DNA from: JAVBKA01 sp031546715 | Lineage (GTDB): Bacteria; Bacillota; Clostridia; Oscillospirales; UBA929 | NCBI GenBank assembly: GCA_031546715.1 | Contig: JAVBKA010000077.1 | Coordinates: 1-18,339, forward strand | Length of the DNA stretch: 18,339 nucleotides | Reading direction: 5' to 3' | Shown here: piece by piece, positions 1 through 8,207 of the stretch | How positions within the stretch are numbered: the first letter of the stretch is position 1 | Layout: every line of letters starts with the position of its first letter | The notes under the pieces: model-generated | What the model was told of the DNA's origin: nothing | What the model saw: the letters and a program-made list of their open reading frames with translations, nothing else | Database searches by the model: none | Translations under genes and position numbers: made by a program

Positions 1-990
1 AATATCCAATACATCTGAGCAGGTACAGGACATCATGTCGTTAATTCCCTGCACTATCAGCTTATACTCACCGTTGAACTCACTGCTGTCAATACGCGCT
101 TCGTAGTGACCAAGTTCATAATGCTCATGCGCCATAGTGCCGATTTTCGTGTTGAGATTGTGAAGCGTTGCGACAACACTGCTGACGCCGTGGAGCAGTT
201 CAGCAATTTCGTCATGCCCCTCAGAAACGATGTTTAAATCAAAATCTCCATCGGCAAGCTGTCTCATTTTTTGGGACAGAACGGTTATAGGCTTGACTAT
301 GTACTGGACGATTTTAAGTAAAAACGGTGCAATCATCAGCCAGCCGAAAATGAACACGGCGATTATTATGATATTAGAGGATTTTGCGGTATTCTCTGCT
401 TGAAGATATAAATCCAGTTCCCCTTCTTGACAAAGGATTGCAAGTTCTCCCATTAATTTGGAAAGATGCTCCGCTCGTGGCTTTATTTGCTCAAACATGA
501 ACTCCGAAGCACCCACCGCACCTTGCTTCTGTGAAATAATTATGCACTCTTTAACCATCGGCAGAATTATAACGTTTTCTCGTTCAATTTCATTAAAAAC
601 ATTGTATATTTCATCATATGGAACTTTGCTGTGCTCCAAAATATCAAAACACCTGTTAATAGATTCAACGTAATAATTCATGTTAAGCTCAGCGTAGGTA
701 ATTTTTTCGCCTGCACTGTCGCCAGAAACAATCACAGGAGTTGCACCGCTGACAGTATCCGCCTGCTTCTCCAAATAAATCGGCAAATCCCTTGCCTGTA
801 CCATCATTTGACCGTACGAAAGGTACGCAATGGTTAATTGGCTTAAAAACTCAAGGGTTCTTGAGGTTTGCCTTAGGTCATTGGATAACGCCCGAGTAGT
901 TGCCATGGCGACTATTGTGATTATTATTGTAAAAAAACCTACAATTGCGCCAAGAAGAATCATTTTTGTTTTAATTTTCAAGTTTCTCAT
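1..990 (-). CDS. Methyl-accepting chemotaxis protein, N-terminal part (3' end outside window)
   Basis: Membrane chemoreceptor that should pass ligand signals to the CheA/CheW kinase complex. The 330 visible codons stay open to the window edge. In order they show a short basic N-terminus, TM1 at about residues 10-31, an extracytoplasmic helical region of about 170 residues (4-helix-bundle-like), TM2 at about 205-227, a HAMP domain at about 228-280 (KPITVLSQKMRQLADGDF around 233-250), and a second HAMP-like segment at about 296-320 (YEARIDSSEFNGEY). That last arrangement is common in clostridial MCPs. The signalling tip lies beyond base 1. I chose the ATG at 988-990, with a GTGAAG-like ribosome site about 10 bases upstream; an in-frame ATG at 997-999 has too little spacing. 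The gene is divergent from lacZ. Ligand unknown. A histidine kinase with the same N-terminal layout cannot be fully excluded because the C-terminus is missing. Confidence 0.85.
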   Translation of the reverse strand, partial: MRNLKIKTKMILLGAIVGFFTIIITIVAMATTRALSNDLRQTSRTLEFLSQLTIAYLSYGQMMVQARDLPIYLEKQADTVSGATPVIVSGDSAGEKITYAELNMNYYVESINRCFDILEHSKVPYDEIYNVFNEIERENVIILPMVKECIIISQKQGAVGASEFMFEQIKPRAEHLSKLMGELAILCQEGELDLYLQAENTAKSSNIIIIAVFIFGWLMIAPFLLKIVQYIVKPITVLSQKMRQLADGDFDLNIVSEGHDEIAELLHGVSSVVATLHNLNTKIGTMAHEHYELGHYEARIDSSEFNGEYKLIVQGINDMMSCTCSDVLDI

Positions 991-1091
991 TATAGTCATT
1001 CTTCACATACCATGCCTTATATTTTTTGATTCATCATACCGTATAGTACTGCACATGTCAATGCCCTCCCTGTGGCATGGTTTTCATTGTT

Positions 1092-1097
1092 ATTATA
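1092..1097 (-). promoter_or_regulatory. Candidate -10 box for the chemoreceptor gene
   Basis: The minus strand reads TATAAT here, about 100 bases upstream of the chemoreceptor start, but I see no convincing -35 box at normal spacing and no clear sigma-D (flagellar) promoter. A 7-bp inverted repeat (CCATGCC at 1010-1016, GGCATGG at 1074-1080) lies between this box and the gene. Weak call. Confidence 0.25.
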
Positions 1098-1174
1098 CTA
1101 AGACTTTATCGTAAGATTTGCCTTAAAAATAGATATTAGAAAATTAAATTACTGTATTCAAATACCTTAATTCA

Positions 1175-1183
1175 TGCTATAAT
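1175..1183 (+). promoter_or_regulatory. Extended -10 promoter of the lacZ operon
   Basis: TGCTATAAT is a perfect extended -10 element, which can work with a poor -35 box; the best upstream candidate, TTCAAA at 1157-1162, is at short spacing. Transcription would start near 1190, leaving a leader of about 30 bases before the ATG at 1222. A second TATAAT lies at 1197-1202 and would place the start too close to the gene. No clear repressor operator was seen. Confidence 0.55.
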
Positions 1184-1221
1184 AAGTGCACTAGTCTATA
1201 ATCATTTAAGGAGCTGTTTAC

Positions 1222-4200
1222 ATGACGCTTGAATGGCAAACGCCTGAGATTTTACACGTCTCTCGTGAGAAAGAACGAAGCTTTTACGTTACTTACCCAT
1301 CACTTGCAACTGCGTTAAATGGTGCAAAGGGATTTTCTCCAAATTACCGTCTGCTAAACGGTACTTGGGCGTTTCGTTATTTTAACCGTCACATAGATGT
1401 CAGCCCTGAAATGTACTCAAAAACCGCGCAGATAGAGGACTGGAATACGTTGCCCGTGCCGTCAAACTGGCAGATGCATGGGCATGATATCCCCCAATAT
1501 ACTAATATCGACTACCCATATCCAGTAGACCCGCCCCATGTGCCAAACGACAATCCAGTTGGTGTATACGCCAGAGATTTCATGGTGGAGGACAGCCAAC
1601 GCGGGAAAGAAACCTATATAGCTTTTGAAGGCGTTAATTCCTGCTTTTATTTGTACATAAATGGTCAAAGGGTCGGTTATAGTCAAGGTTCGCATTTGCC
1701 CAGCGAGTTTAATATTACAAAGTACATAACCGCTGGAAAAAACAGGCTGACCGTGGCGGTTTTAAAATGGTGCGACGGTAGTTATTTGGAAGACCAAGAT
1801 TTTTACAGACTTTCAGGTATTTTCAGAGATGTGTACCTATTGTCCAGACCTAAAAATCACATCCGTGATGTTTTTATTCGTGCAGAATTGGATGCGCAAT
1901 ACGAAAACGGTACGGTGACAGTCGAGTACGACACAGTTGGAATTTCCGAAAGTGCACTGCTGTATTTGTTTGACGACCAGAACCAAGAAATCTGCAAAAC
2001 AGAACTAACAGAAAACGGAAAAATTACATTGCAACGCCCAAAAAAATGGACGGCAGAGACGCCGCACCTATATAAAGTCGTCTTGGAATACCAAGGCGAG
2101 TTTTTGCCGCAACACTTAGGCTTTCGGAAAATCGAAACAGCCGAAAGTGGAGAACTGCTTATTAATGGTGTTTCGGTGAAGCTTAAGGGCGTAAACCGCC
2201 ACGATAATCACCCTGTTTACGGACATTACACCCCAATCGAGACCTTAAAGCAGGACTTAACCCTCATGAAGCAGCACAACATTAACACAATCCGCACCTC
2301 CCACTATCCTAACACACCTGAGTTTCTCTCACTGTGTGATGAATACGGTTTTTATGTTGTGGACGAGGCGGATTTAGAATGTCATGGCTTTGTTTCCCGA
2401 AAGACTGGCTTTAAGTATGAAACCTATAACCAAGAATGGCTTACAGACCAAGATTCTTGGACTGAAGCATTTTTAGACAGAATGCGCCGCATGGTTGAGC
2501 GTGATAAAAACCATCCTAGCATCATAATGTGGTCACTTGGTAATGAATCTGGTTATGGAAAAAACCATGACGCCATGATTGCTTGGACTAAAGCAAGGGA
2601 TACCTCACGATTAGTACATTTTGAAGGCGCAAATATCGACGGCGACATCGCCGATGTAGACGTCCAAAGTAGAATGTACGCTTCGTTGGAAGAATTAGAA
2701 GTATTCGGGAAAAACGAGAGCATGGATAAAAGACCATTTTTCCTCTGTGAGTATAGTCACGCTATGGGCAATGGTCCCGGTGATGTACATGACTACTGGG
2801 ATATTATTTACAAATACCCGCGTTTAATCGGGGGCTGTATTTGGGAATGGGCAGACCATTCAATCGTATTGCAGGACAAAAACGGTAATCCATATTTTGG
2901 TTATGGTGGAGATTTTGGCGAGTACCCCAACGACTCAAACTTTTGCATTGACGGTCTCGTACAGCCAAACCGCGTGCCTTACCCCGGCTTGAAAGAAGTT
3001 AAGTCCACGTATCAGAATGTGTCTGCTGAGTTGGTTGACGGAAAAAAAGGGATCGTCAGAGTGACAAACTTATTTGACTATACCAACCTAAACCACTTAG
3101 AAATGGTCTGGCAATTGCAGATTGACGGAGAAATTACGGCAGAGGGCACTGTCTGCAATTTGGACATTCCGCCCCATACCTCCAAGGAAATTCAGATTTC
3201 CTTGGAAGAGTTACCCGCAAAGGCATGTTTTTCGGGTATATATTTAGACCTTAGCTTTCGTCTGCTAAAATCCAGTTTATGGGCGCAAAAAGGCTTTGAA
3301 ATCGCAATGTGCCAGCTCGCCGTGCCATATGGGAAGGCAGCGCCGTCACAGATCTTGATTTCCAGTAAACTGCACGTAAATGACGAAAGCAGTGAATTTA
3401 CCGTAATTTCCAATGAGTTCTTCTCCTATACATTTAACAAACACTACGGAACATTTGAGACAATTGCCTCAAATGGCGTTGACTTTTTAAGCAGCAAGCC
3501 ATTTTTGAGCGTCTGGCGCGCGCCCACGGATAACGACAGAAATATCGTATTCTTTTGGCAAACTAAATCCTCAGAAGACAGACGGGGCGAAAACTTTAAT
3601 CATGTGTCCTTCAAAGTGTACGCCGTTGATATTCAGCAAAAAAAAGAGAGCGTTATAATTACCGTAGACGGTGCGCTGGCGGCGGTTAGCCGTTGCCCCA
3701 TCGCTAAGGTCAAAGTTGTATACAAAGTTCTGAGCACTGGCGAAATTTTAGTCTCGCTGGATGCAGATTTACGTGAGCAACTGATATTTTTACCGAGATT
3801 TGGCTTTGAGTTTGTTATGCCGAAGGGCAATGAGTATATAGAGTATTTCGGAATGGGTCCTGACGAAAACTATGCTGACATGGCTCATCACGCAAAAATG
3901 GGTCATTACCGCTCAACTGTTTCTCAGCAGTACTTCCCTTACATCAAGCCTCAGGAGCATGGCAACCACACAAATGTCACGTGGGCGGCAGTGTATGACG
4001 GCATGGGTAGAGGGCTGATGTTTAAAGCGTCATCTGCCTTTGAGCTAAACGTCTCCCATTATACCTCTAACGACCTGACAAAAGCGACCCACACCTGCGA
4101 CTTGATTCCGCTTGACGAAACAATCATACGCATTGACTACAAAAACGGCGGAATTGGCTCTGGTAGCTGCGGTGTATACACATCTGACAAATACAAGCTA

Positions 4201-4317
4201 AACGATAAAAAGATTTCCTACGGTTTTACAATTATTCCGATATGGGTAGAGAATATAAGCCCCAAGGAGTTAAACGAAGTGGTAAAAACGCCTAATACCA
4301 ATACTAATACTAACTGA
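1222..4317 (+). CDS. lacZ: Beta-galactosidase, glycoside hydrolase family 2 (LacZ type)
   Basis: Hydrolyses terminal beta-galactosides such as lactose; no signal peptide, so cytoplasmic. At 1031 residues it matches the E. coli LacZ length (about 1023). Domains in order: sugar-binding jelly roll (about 40-215), Ig-like domain, TIM barrel (about 310-600), second Ig-like domain, and the small-chain beta-sandwich (about 725-1015, with RAPTDND near 764). The acid/base Glu442 sits in WSLGNESGYG and the nucleophile Glu510 in FFLCEYSHAMGNGPGD; RTSHYPN at about 358-364 is also typical. The start is supported by AAGGAG at 1209-1213, 8 bases before the ATG. The gene is first in an operon with the oxidoreductase 29 bases downstream. 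The C-terminus ends in an unusual alternating Asn-Thr tail encoded by a short AATACY repeat. Family assignment is firm; the natural substrate is inferred. Confidence 0.96.
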   Translation: MTLEWQTPEILHVSREKERSFYVTYPSLATALNGAKGFSPNYRLLNGTWAFRYFNRHIDVSPEMYSKTAQIEDWNTLPVPSNWQMHGHDIPQYTNIDYPYPVDPPHVPNDNPVGVYARDFMVEDSQRGKETYIAFEGVNSCFYLYINGQRVGYSQGSHLPSEFNITKYITAGKNRLTVAVLKWCDGSYLEDQDFYRLSGIFRDVYLLSRPKNHIRDVFIRAELDAQYENGTVTVEYDTVGISESALLYLFDDQNQEICKTELTENGKITLQRPKKWTAETPHLYKVVLEYQGEFLPQHLGFRKIETAESGELLINGVSVKLKGVNRHDNHPVYGHYTPIETLKQDLTLMKQHNINTIRTSHYPNTPEFLSLCDEYGFYVVDEADLECHGFVSRKTGFKYETYNQEWLTDQDSWTEAFLDRMRRMVERDKNHPSIIMWSLGNESGYGKNHDAMIAWTKARDTSRLVHFEGANIDGDIADVDVQSRMYASLEELEVFGKNESMDKRPFFLCEYSHAMGNGPGDVHDYWDIIYKYPRLIGGCIWEWADHSIVLQDKNGNPYFGYGGDFGEYPNDSNFCIDGLVQPNRVPYPGLKEVKSTYQNVSAELVDGKKGIVRVTNLFDYTNLNHLEMVWQLQIDGEITAEGTVCNLDIPPHTSKEIQISLEELPAKACFSGIYLDLSFRLLKSSLWAQKGFEIAMCQLAVPYGKAAPSQILISSKLHVNDESSEFTVISNEFFSYTFNKHYGTFETIASNGVDFLSSKPFLSVWRAPTDNDRNIVFFWQTKSSEDRRGENFNHVSFKVYAVDIQQKKESVIITVDGALAAVSRCPIAKVKVVYKVLSTGEILVSLDADLREQLIFLPRFGFEFVMPKGNEYIEYFGMGPDENYADMAHHAKMGHYRSTVSQQYFPYIKPQEHGNHTNVTWAAVYDGMGRGLMFKASSAFELNVSHYTSNDLTKATHTCDLIPLDETIIRIDYKNGGIGSGSCGVYTSDKYKLNDKKISYGFTIIPIWVENISPKELNEVVKTPNTNTNTN

Positions 4318-4346
4318 TTCTAAATTATATAAAGGAGACAAAAAAA

Positions 4347-5621
4347 ATGAAAAAACCAGTAACCGCTGTAATCGCAGGCTTTGGTGGACGAGGACGTCTA
4401 GTCTACGGAGCTTACGCGCGCCGAAATTCCGAAAATCTGCAAATAGTAGGCATTGCAGACATCAATGCAGAAAGGCGCAGCCTTGCCACAACTGAATTCG
4501 ACCTCTCTCCCGATCAAATTTTTACTTCGGCGGAAGAAATGTTCTCTCGTCCAAAAATGGCTGATTATGCTTTTATCTGCACTCAGGATCGTGACCATGT
4601 GCCTCATGCGCTTGCCGCCATACAGCAAGGGTATGATTTATTGCTGGAAAAGCCTGTATCACCCGAGCTTGATGAGTGCCTCAAATTGCTGGCGGCGGCG
4701 AATGCGTCTGAGCGCAAGGTCACCGTCTGTCATGTGCTGCGCTACACGAAATTCTACCAAACCATTAAGGAAATGATACAAAGCGGTAAGCTGGGTGATG
4801 TTGTACATATTAACGCAACAGAGAATGTAGGCTATTGGCATCATGCACATTCATTTGTACGCGGAAATTGGCGCAAAGAAGAAGAATCTAGTCCCATGAT
4901 TCTCGCAAAATGCTGCCACGATATGGACATTTTGCTTTGGTTAATGGATAAAAAATGTAAAACCGTTTCCTCCTTCGGAGGCTTACACCATTTTAAGTCT
5001 GAAAATGCACCAGCGGGTGCGACTAAACGCTGTCTTGACGGCTGCACGTGCAAGGACGACTGCCCATTTGATGTTGAAAAGCTGTATTTCTGGGACACAC
5101 TGCCCGGAGGAGGGTATAACCCATTTGGAGTAATACTTACCCCTGACCCGACAAAGGAAAACAAGCTTAACGCCTTGAAAACCGGTCCTTACGGACGTTG
5201 CGTTTTCCACTGCGATAACGACGTGGTAGACCATCAGACCGTTAGCATGCAAATGGAGGATGGAAGCACTATCGGTTTTTCTATGTGCGCCTTTTCATAT
5301 TTGTGTAACCGTACAATTCATATTATGGGTACTGCCGGTGAGCTGGTTGGCGATTTGGATTCAGAAACAATCGAGTACAAGCCCTTCAATGGCAGCCCTC
5401 AGATAATGCATCTGCATGTTGACGAAAGCTTCTCTGGACACGGCGGCGGCGACGACCGTATGATGGATAGCTTAATAAATCTGGCACGGGGCGAGTCGGA
5501 GAACGACACAACCCTAACATCCCTTGACCGCTCACTGGTCAGCCATTTTGTGGCACTGTCCGCAGAAAAATCCCGCAAAAACGGCGGTATGCCGATTGAT
5601 ATCGAGTCGGTGGCGCAATAG
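4347..5621 (+). CDS. Gfo/Idh/MocA family NAD(P)-dependent oxidoreductase
   Basis: Predicted cytoplasmic dehydrogenase acting on a sugar or sugar derivative. At 424 residues it has the family layout: an N-terminal Rossmann fold starting VIAGFGGRGR (about 8-17), the conserved EKP at 101-103 in LLEKPVSPEL, and a C-terminal alpha/beta substrate domain. CHVLRYT at about 126-132 and CCHDMDILLW at about 188-197 (its histidine a likely catalytic residue) fit the family. A compact cysteine cluster (C229, C233, C235, C239 in RCLDGCTCKDDCPF) could bind a metal; related sequences carry similar clusters. The start is fixed by AAAGGAG about 9 bases before the ATG. It is co-transcribed with lacZ and followed by a strong terminator, so it probably acts on a galactoside or on the sugar released by LacZ. 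The exact substrate cannot be read from the sequence. Confidence 0.9.
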   Translation: MKKPVTAVIAGFGGRGRLVYGAYARRNSENLQIVGIADINAERRSLATTEFDLSPDQIFTSAEEMFSRPKMADYAFICTQDRDHVPHALAAIQQGYDLLLEKPVSPELDECLKLLAAANASERKVTVCHVLRYTKFYQTIKEMIQSGKLGDVVHINATENVGYWHHAHSFVRGNWRKEEESSPMILAKCCHDMDILLWLMDKKCKTVSSFGGLHHFKSENAPAGATKRCLDGCTCKDDCPFDVEKLYFWDTLPGGGYNPFGVILTPDPTKENKLNALKTGPYGRCVFHCDNDVVDHQTVSMQMEDGSTIGFSMCAFSYLCNRTIHIMGTAGELVGDLDSETIEYKPFNGSPQIMHLHVDESFSGHGGGDDRMMDSLINLARGESENDTTLTSLDRSLVSHFVALSAEKSRKNGGMPIDIESVAQ

Positions 5622-5652
5622 TGCGGAGCTGAAAGCGTATATTGTTTTTAAA

Positions 5653-5695
5653 GCGCACAACGGAAGACTTTATCTTCCGTTGTGCGCCTTTTCTT
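5653..5695 (+). terminator. Rho-independent terminator of the lacZ operon
   Basis: A perfect 15-bp stem (GCGCACAACGGAAGA at 5653-5667, complement at 5673-5687), a 5-base loop CTTTA, and a T-rich tail CTTTTCTTT. It lies 32 bases after the oxidoreductase stop and isolates that operon from the redox operon downstream. Confidence 0.93.
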
Positions 5696-5736
5696 TACAA
5701 GGTAAGAAATATCAAGTTTTTAGTTTTGTTTTTCTA

Positions 5737-5764
5737 TTCAATAAATCTAAAAGTAGGTTATAAT
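5737..5764 (+). promoter_or_regulatory. Candidate promoter of the ccdA-msrAB-two-component operon
   Basis: A perfect TATAAT at 5759-5764 lies 35 bases before the ATG of the CcdA-thioredoxin gene. The matching -35 is weak (TTCAAT at 5737-5742, 16-base spacer). It is the only clear -10 between the upstream terminator and the gene, and no terminator is visible until after the kinase gene. Confidence 0.5.
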
Positions 5765-5798
5765 GATATCAAGCTTAAAATTTCAAAGGGGTGGTATC

Positions 5799-6944
5799 AT
5801 GGAAAGCATTTCATTAATTTTCGTAATTACAGTTTTCACAGCAGGGATTTTCTCCTTTTTCTCCCCATGCGTGCTTCCTGTTCTTCCCGTATACATCGGT
5901 ATTCTTACCTCTGACAAGGTTGATACAGGCGGCTTTTCCATAGCGAAATACTTAAAGGTGCTTTTGTTTCTTGCAGGTCTCTCCGCCGCTTTTTTTATAA
6001 TGGGATTTGGCGCAGGAGCATTGGGCGCAGTTGTCAATAACAGTGTTTTCTTTCTCATTTGCGGTTTGGTAATTATTGTACTTGGTTTGCACCAAGCAGA
6101 GGTTATTCAAATCCCGTTTCTGAACCGTCAAAAGACATTGTCCGCAGGGTACAAGCCAAAAGAAGGTCTGCTTAGCTCGTTTTTGCTGGGATTTCTATTT
6201 AGCTTTGGTTGGACGCCATGCGTCGGACCGGTTTTAGGCGCAGTCTTAGGAATATCTTCAAATCAAGGCGGCGCGCTTACTGGCGGACTTCTACTTCTGG
6301 TTTACTCCTTGGGCTTGGGCATTCCGTTTGCAGTGCTGGCGTTGGGCGCAAAGTTCTTTTTATCAAGAGTTAAGAAAATTTACCGTTTTATGCCTATAAT
6401 CAAAACCGTTGGCGGTATATTAATCATTTTAATGGGTCTTTGGATGGTTCTCAATCAAGTCAAAACATTGACAGCTGGAAAGAATGCACCGGAAAGTGCG
6501 ATGGTTGAGATTACGGATAACAGCGTTGATTTTACGCTGTTTGACATGAACGGCGAAGCCGTGACGCTCTCTGATTACAAGGGAAAAGCGGTGTACATTA
6601 AGTTCTGGGCTACATGGTGTCCAAGCTGCTTAGCGGGGCTTGAGTCCTTTAAAAGCTTGGCGGCAGAGTATGACAGCTCAGAGGATGCGGTGGTGCTGTC
6701 CGTCGTTGCACCAGGAATCAACGGCGAAATGGATAAGGACGATTTTACAAGCTGGGCGAAGGGTCAGGGCATAGATTTTACAGTTTTATTTGACGAAACC
6801 AATGAGCTTAATCAAGGGCTTAGCATTAGAGGTTATCCCGCCTCTGTAATTATTGATTCCAAGGGAGAAATATTCAAAAAGTCTACAGGCGACGTACCGC
6901 ATGAGACAATCAAAGCAGATTTAGTCGCTGCAAAAATGTCCTAG
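5799..6944 (+). CDS. CcdA-type thiol transporter fused to a TlpA/thioredoxin-like domain
   Basis: Membrane protein that should carry reducing equivalents from cytoplasmic thioredoxin across the membrane and hand them to its own outward-facing thioredoxin domain. From the ATG at 5799 it has 381 residues. Residues about 1-225 are a six-helix CcdA/DsbD-type core, with the paired cysteines C24 (FFSPCVLPVLP) and C141 (GWTPCVGPVLG). A linker leads to a TlpA-like domain at about 240-380 with the active site WATWCPSC (C274, C277) and the cis-proline region RGYPAS. The codon at 5763 is in frame, but the ATG at 5799 has AAAGGGG at 5786-5791 and starts exactly where CcdA proteins do. The msrAB gene follows after 52 bases, so the likely client is that reductase. 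It could also serve cytochrome c maturation, but no such genes are nearby. Confidence 0.92.
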   Translation: MESISLIFVITVFTAGIFSFFSPCVLPVLPVYIGILTSDKVDTGGFSIAKYLKVLLFLAGLSAAFFIMGFGAGALGAVVNNSVFFLICGLVIIVLGLHQAEVIQIPFLNRQKTLSAGYKPKEGLLSSFLLGFLFSFGWTPCVGPVLGAVLGISSNQGGALTGGLLLLVYSLGLGIPFAVLALGAKFFLSRVKKIYRFMPIIKTVGGILIILMGLWMVLNQVKTLTAGKNAPESAMVEITDNSVDFTLFDMNGEAVTLSDYKGKAVYIKFWATWCPSCLAGLESFKSLAAEYDSSEDAVVLSVVAPGINGEMDKDDFTSWAKGQGIDFTVLFDETNELNQGLSIRGYPASVIIDSKGEIFKKSTGDVPHETIKADLVAAKMS

Positions 6945-6996
6945 CGCAGATGTTTTACAACTCAAAGTAACGATTTAACGAAAGGGGTAGTTAAAA

Positions 6997-8184
6997 ATGA
7001 AAAAAAGTGTTACACTAATCATAATAGCGGTAGCGGCTCTGGCAATGGGATTAGTGGTATTTTTACCGTCAGCACTAAAAAATGGAGGTAATGACATGGA
7101 TAGTTCAAACCAAGTTCCGAGTATTTCAGCACCGGATATGAATAGCAATTCGCCAACTCCGGAAACCTCGGAATCAAACAGCAGACTGCCCGAAAACCCC
7201 AACACTGCAATAAAGTTTGATAAAACTAAGCTAAAGGATATTTACTACGCAGGCGGATGTTTTTGGGGCGTTGAAGCATTTCTTGCCCGTGTTCCCGGCG
7301 TATACAATGCCGAGGTTGGTTACGCTAACGGCAACACAGAAAACCCTAGCTATGAGGACGTTTGCTATAAAAATACGGGACATGCCGAAACGGTGTACGT
7401 TCAGTACGACCCCGACATCATCAGCCTTGAAAAGCTGACTGAGGCATTTTTTACCGTAATTAATCCCACTAGCATAAACAAACAAGGAAACGACAAGGGC
7501 GCACAGTACAGAAGCGGTATTTATTACACAAACGAGGCAGACAAGCCTATTATTGACGCAGTTGTGACCAGCGAGCAGAAAATGTATGACAAGCCAATCG
7601 TCACCGAGGTTTTGCCGCTGTCGAATTACTACGTTGCCGAGGATTATCATCAGGACTACTTGGAAAAAAATCCAAACGGCTACTGCCACATCAGCTTTGA
7701 CAGCCTAAAGGATATAGAGCCTGAAGTAAACGTTGACCCCACGAAGTACTCCAAGCCCTCTGACGACGAGCTGCGCAAAATACTAACCACCGAGGAATAC
7801 AACGTAACACAAAAATCCTCAACAGAGCTATCCTTTTCAGGCGAGTTTTGGGATAACATGAAGCCCGGTCTGTATGTTGACATCGTTACAGGCGAGCCGC
7901 TGTTCACCTCAACTGACAAGTTTGAATCTGCCTGCGGCTGGCCTAGCTTTACTAAGCCTGTTGACGAGGAGGTTATTGTCGAGGTAGTTGACAAAACCTT
8001 TGGAATGGTCAGAACTGAAGTCCGAAGCAGAGTTGGCGATTCCCATTTAGGGCATGTTTTTGAGGACGGACCCAAGGACAGGGGCGGACTTCGCTACTGT
8101 ATCAACAGCGCGTCACTACGCTTTATCCCGTTGGAGGACTTGGAAAAAGAAGGCTATGGAGATTTTGCGATTTTGATAAAATAG
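6997..8184 (+). CDS. msrAB: Membrane-anchored bifunctional methionine sulfoxide reductase MsrA-MsrB
   Basis: Reduces both the S and R forms of methionine sulfoxide in proteins. The 395-residue protein starts with a hydrophobic segment (about 4-24) without a lipobox cysteine, so it is a membrane anchor or signal peptide and places the enzyme outside the membrane. A polar, Ser/Pro/Asn-rich linker follows. The MsrA domain (about 75-235) has the catalytic C88 in GGCFWG and a likely resolving C230 in GYCHI. The MsrB domain (about 250-390) has the catalytic C368 in RYCINSASLRF and a likely resolving C313 in CGWPSF. The two CxxC pairs that bind zinc in many MsrB proteins are absent (RSRVGDSHLGH where zinc forms have RCAACDAHLGH), so this is the zinc-free type. 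Ribosome site AAAGGGG at 6981-6987. Electrons probably come from the upstream CcdA-thioredoxin fusion. A second possible start at codon 34 is listed separately. Confidence 0.95.
   Translation: MKKSVTLIIIAVAALAMGLVVFLPSALKNGGNDMDSSNQVPSISAPDMNSNSPTPETSESNSRLPENPNTAIKFDKTKLKDIYYAGGCFWGVEAFLARVPGVYNAEVGYANGNTENPSYEDVCYKNTGHAETVYVQYDPDIISLEKLTEAFFTVINPTSINKQGNDKGAQYRSGIYYTNEADKPIIDAVVTSEQKMYDKPIVTEVLPLSNYYVAEDYHQDYLEKNPNGYCHISFDSLKDIEPEVNVDPTKYSKPSDDELRKILTTEEYNVTQKSSTELSFSGEFWDNMKPGLYVDIVTGEPLFTSTDKFESACGWPSFTKPVDEEVIVEVVDKTFGMVRTEVRSRVGDSHLGHVFEDGPKDRGGLRYCINSASLRFIPLEDLEKEGYGDFAILIK
7084..7098 (+). promoter_or_regulatory. Possible internal ribosome site and start inside msrAB
   Basis: GGAGGT at 7084-7089 is followed, after 6 bases, by an in-frame ATG at 7096-7098 (codon 34), just after the membrane anchor. 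Initiation here would give an MsrA-MsrB protein without anchor that stays in the cytoplasm. Motif and spacing are seen directly; use in vivo is inference, and the bases also encode an ordinary Gly-Gly-containing linker. Confidence 0.4.
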
Positions 8185-8207
8185 ACTGTCAGCGAGGAGT
8201 TGTAACT

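Noticed and set aside
1010..1080. Inverted repeat CCATGCC/GGCATGG as a terminator or operator
   Set aside because: Arms of only 7 bases separated by about 57 bases and no T-run; may be chance.
458..1114. Three short plus-strand reading frames
   Set aside because: They lie antisense to the chemoreceptor gene or in its promoter region, lack ribosome sites and give low-quality protein sequence.
5763..5798. An N-terminal extension of the CcdA-thioredoxin protein starting at 5763
   Set aside because: That ATG overlaps the TATAAT box, and the ATG at 5799 has a proper ribosome site and fits the family start.
7231..8075. Long minus-strand reading frames opposite msrAB
   Set aside because: The plus strand encodes a complete MsrA-MsrB with all catalytic motifs; the opposite frames show no domain features.
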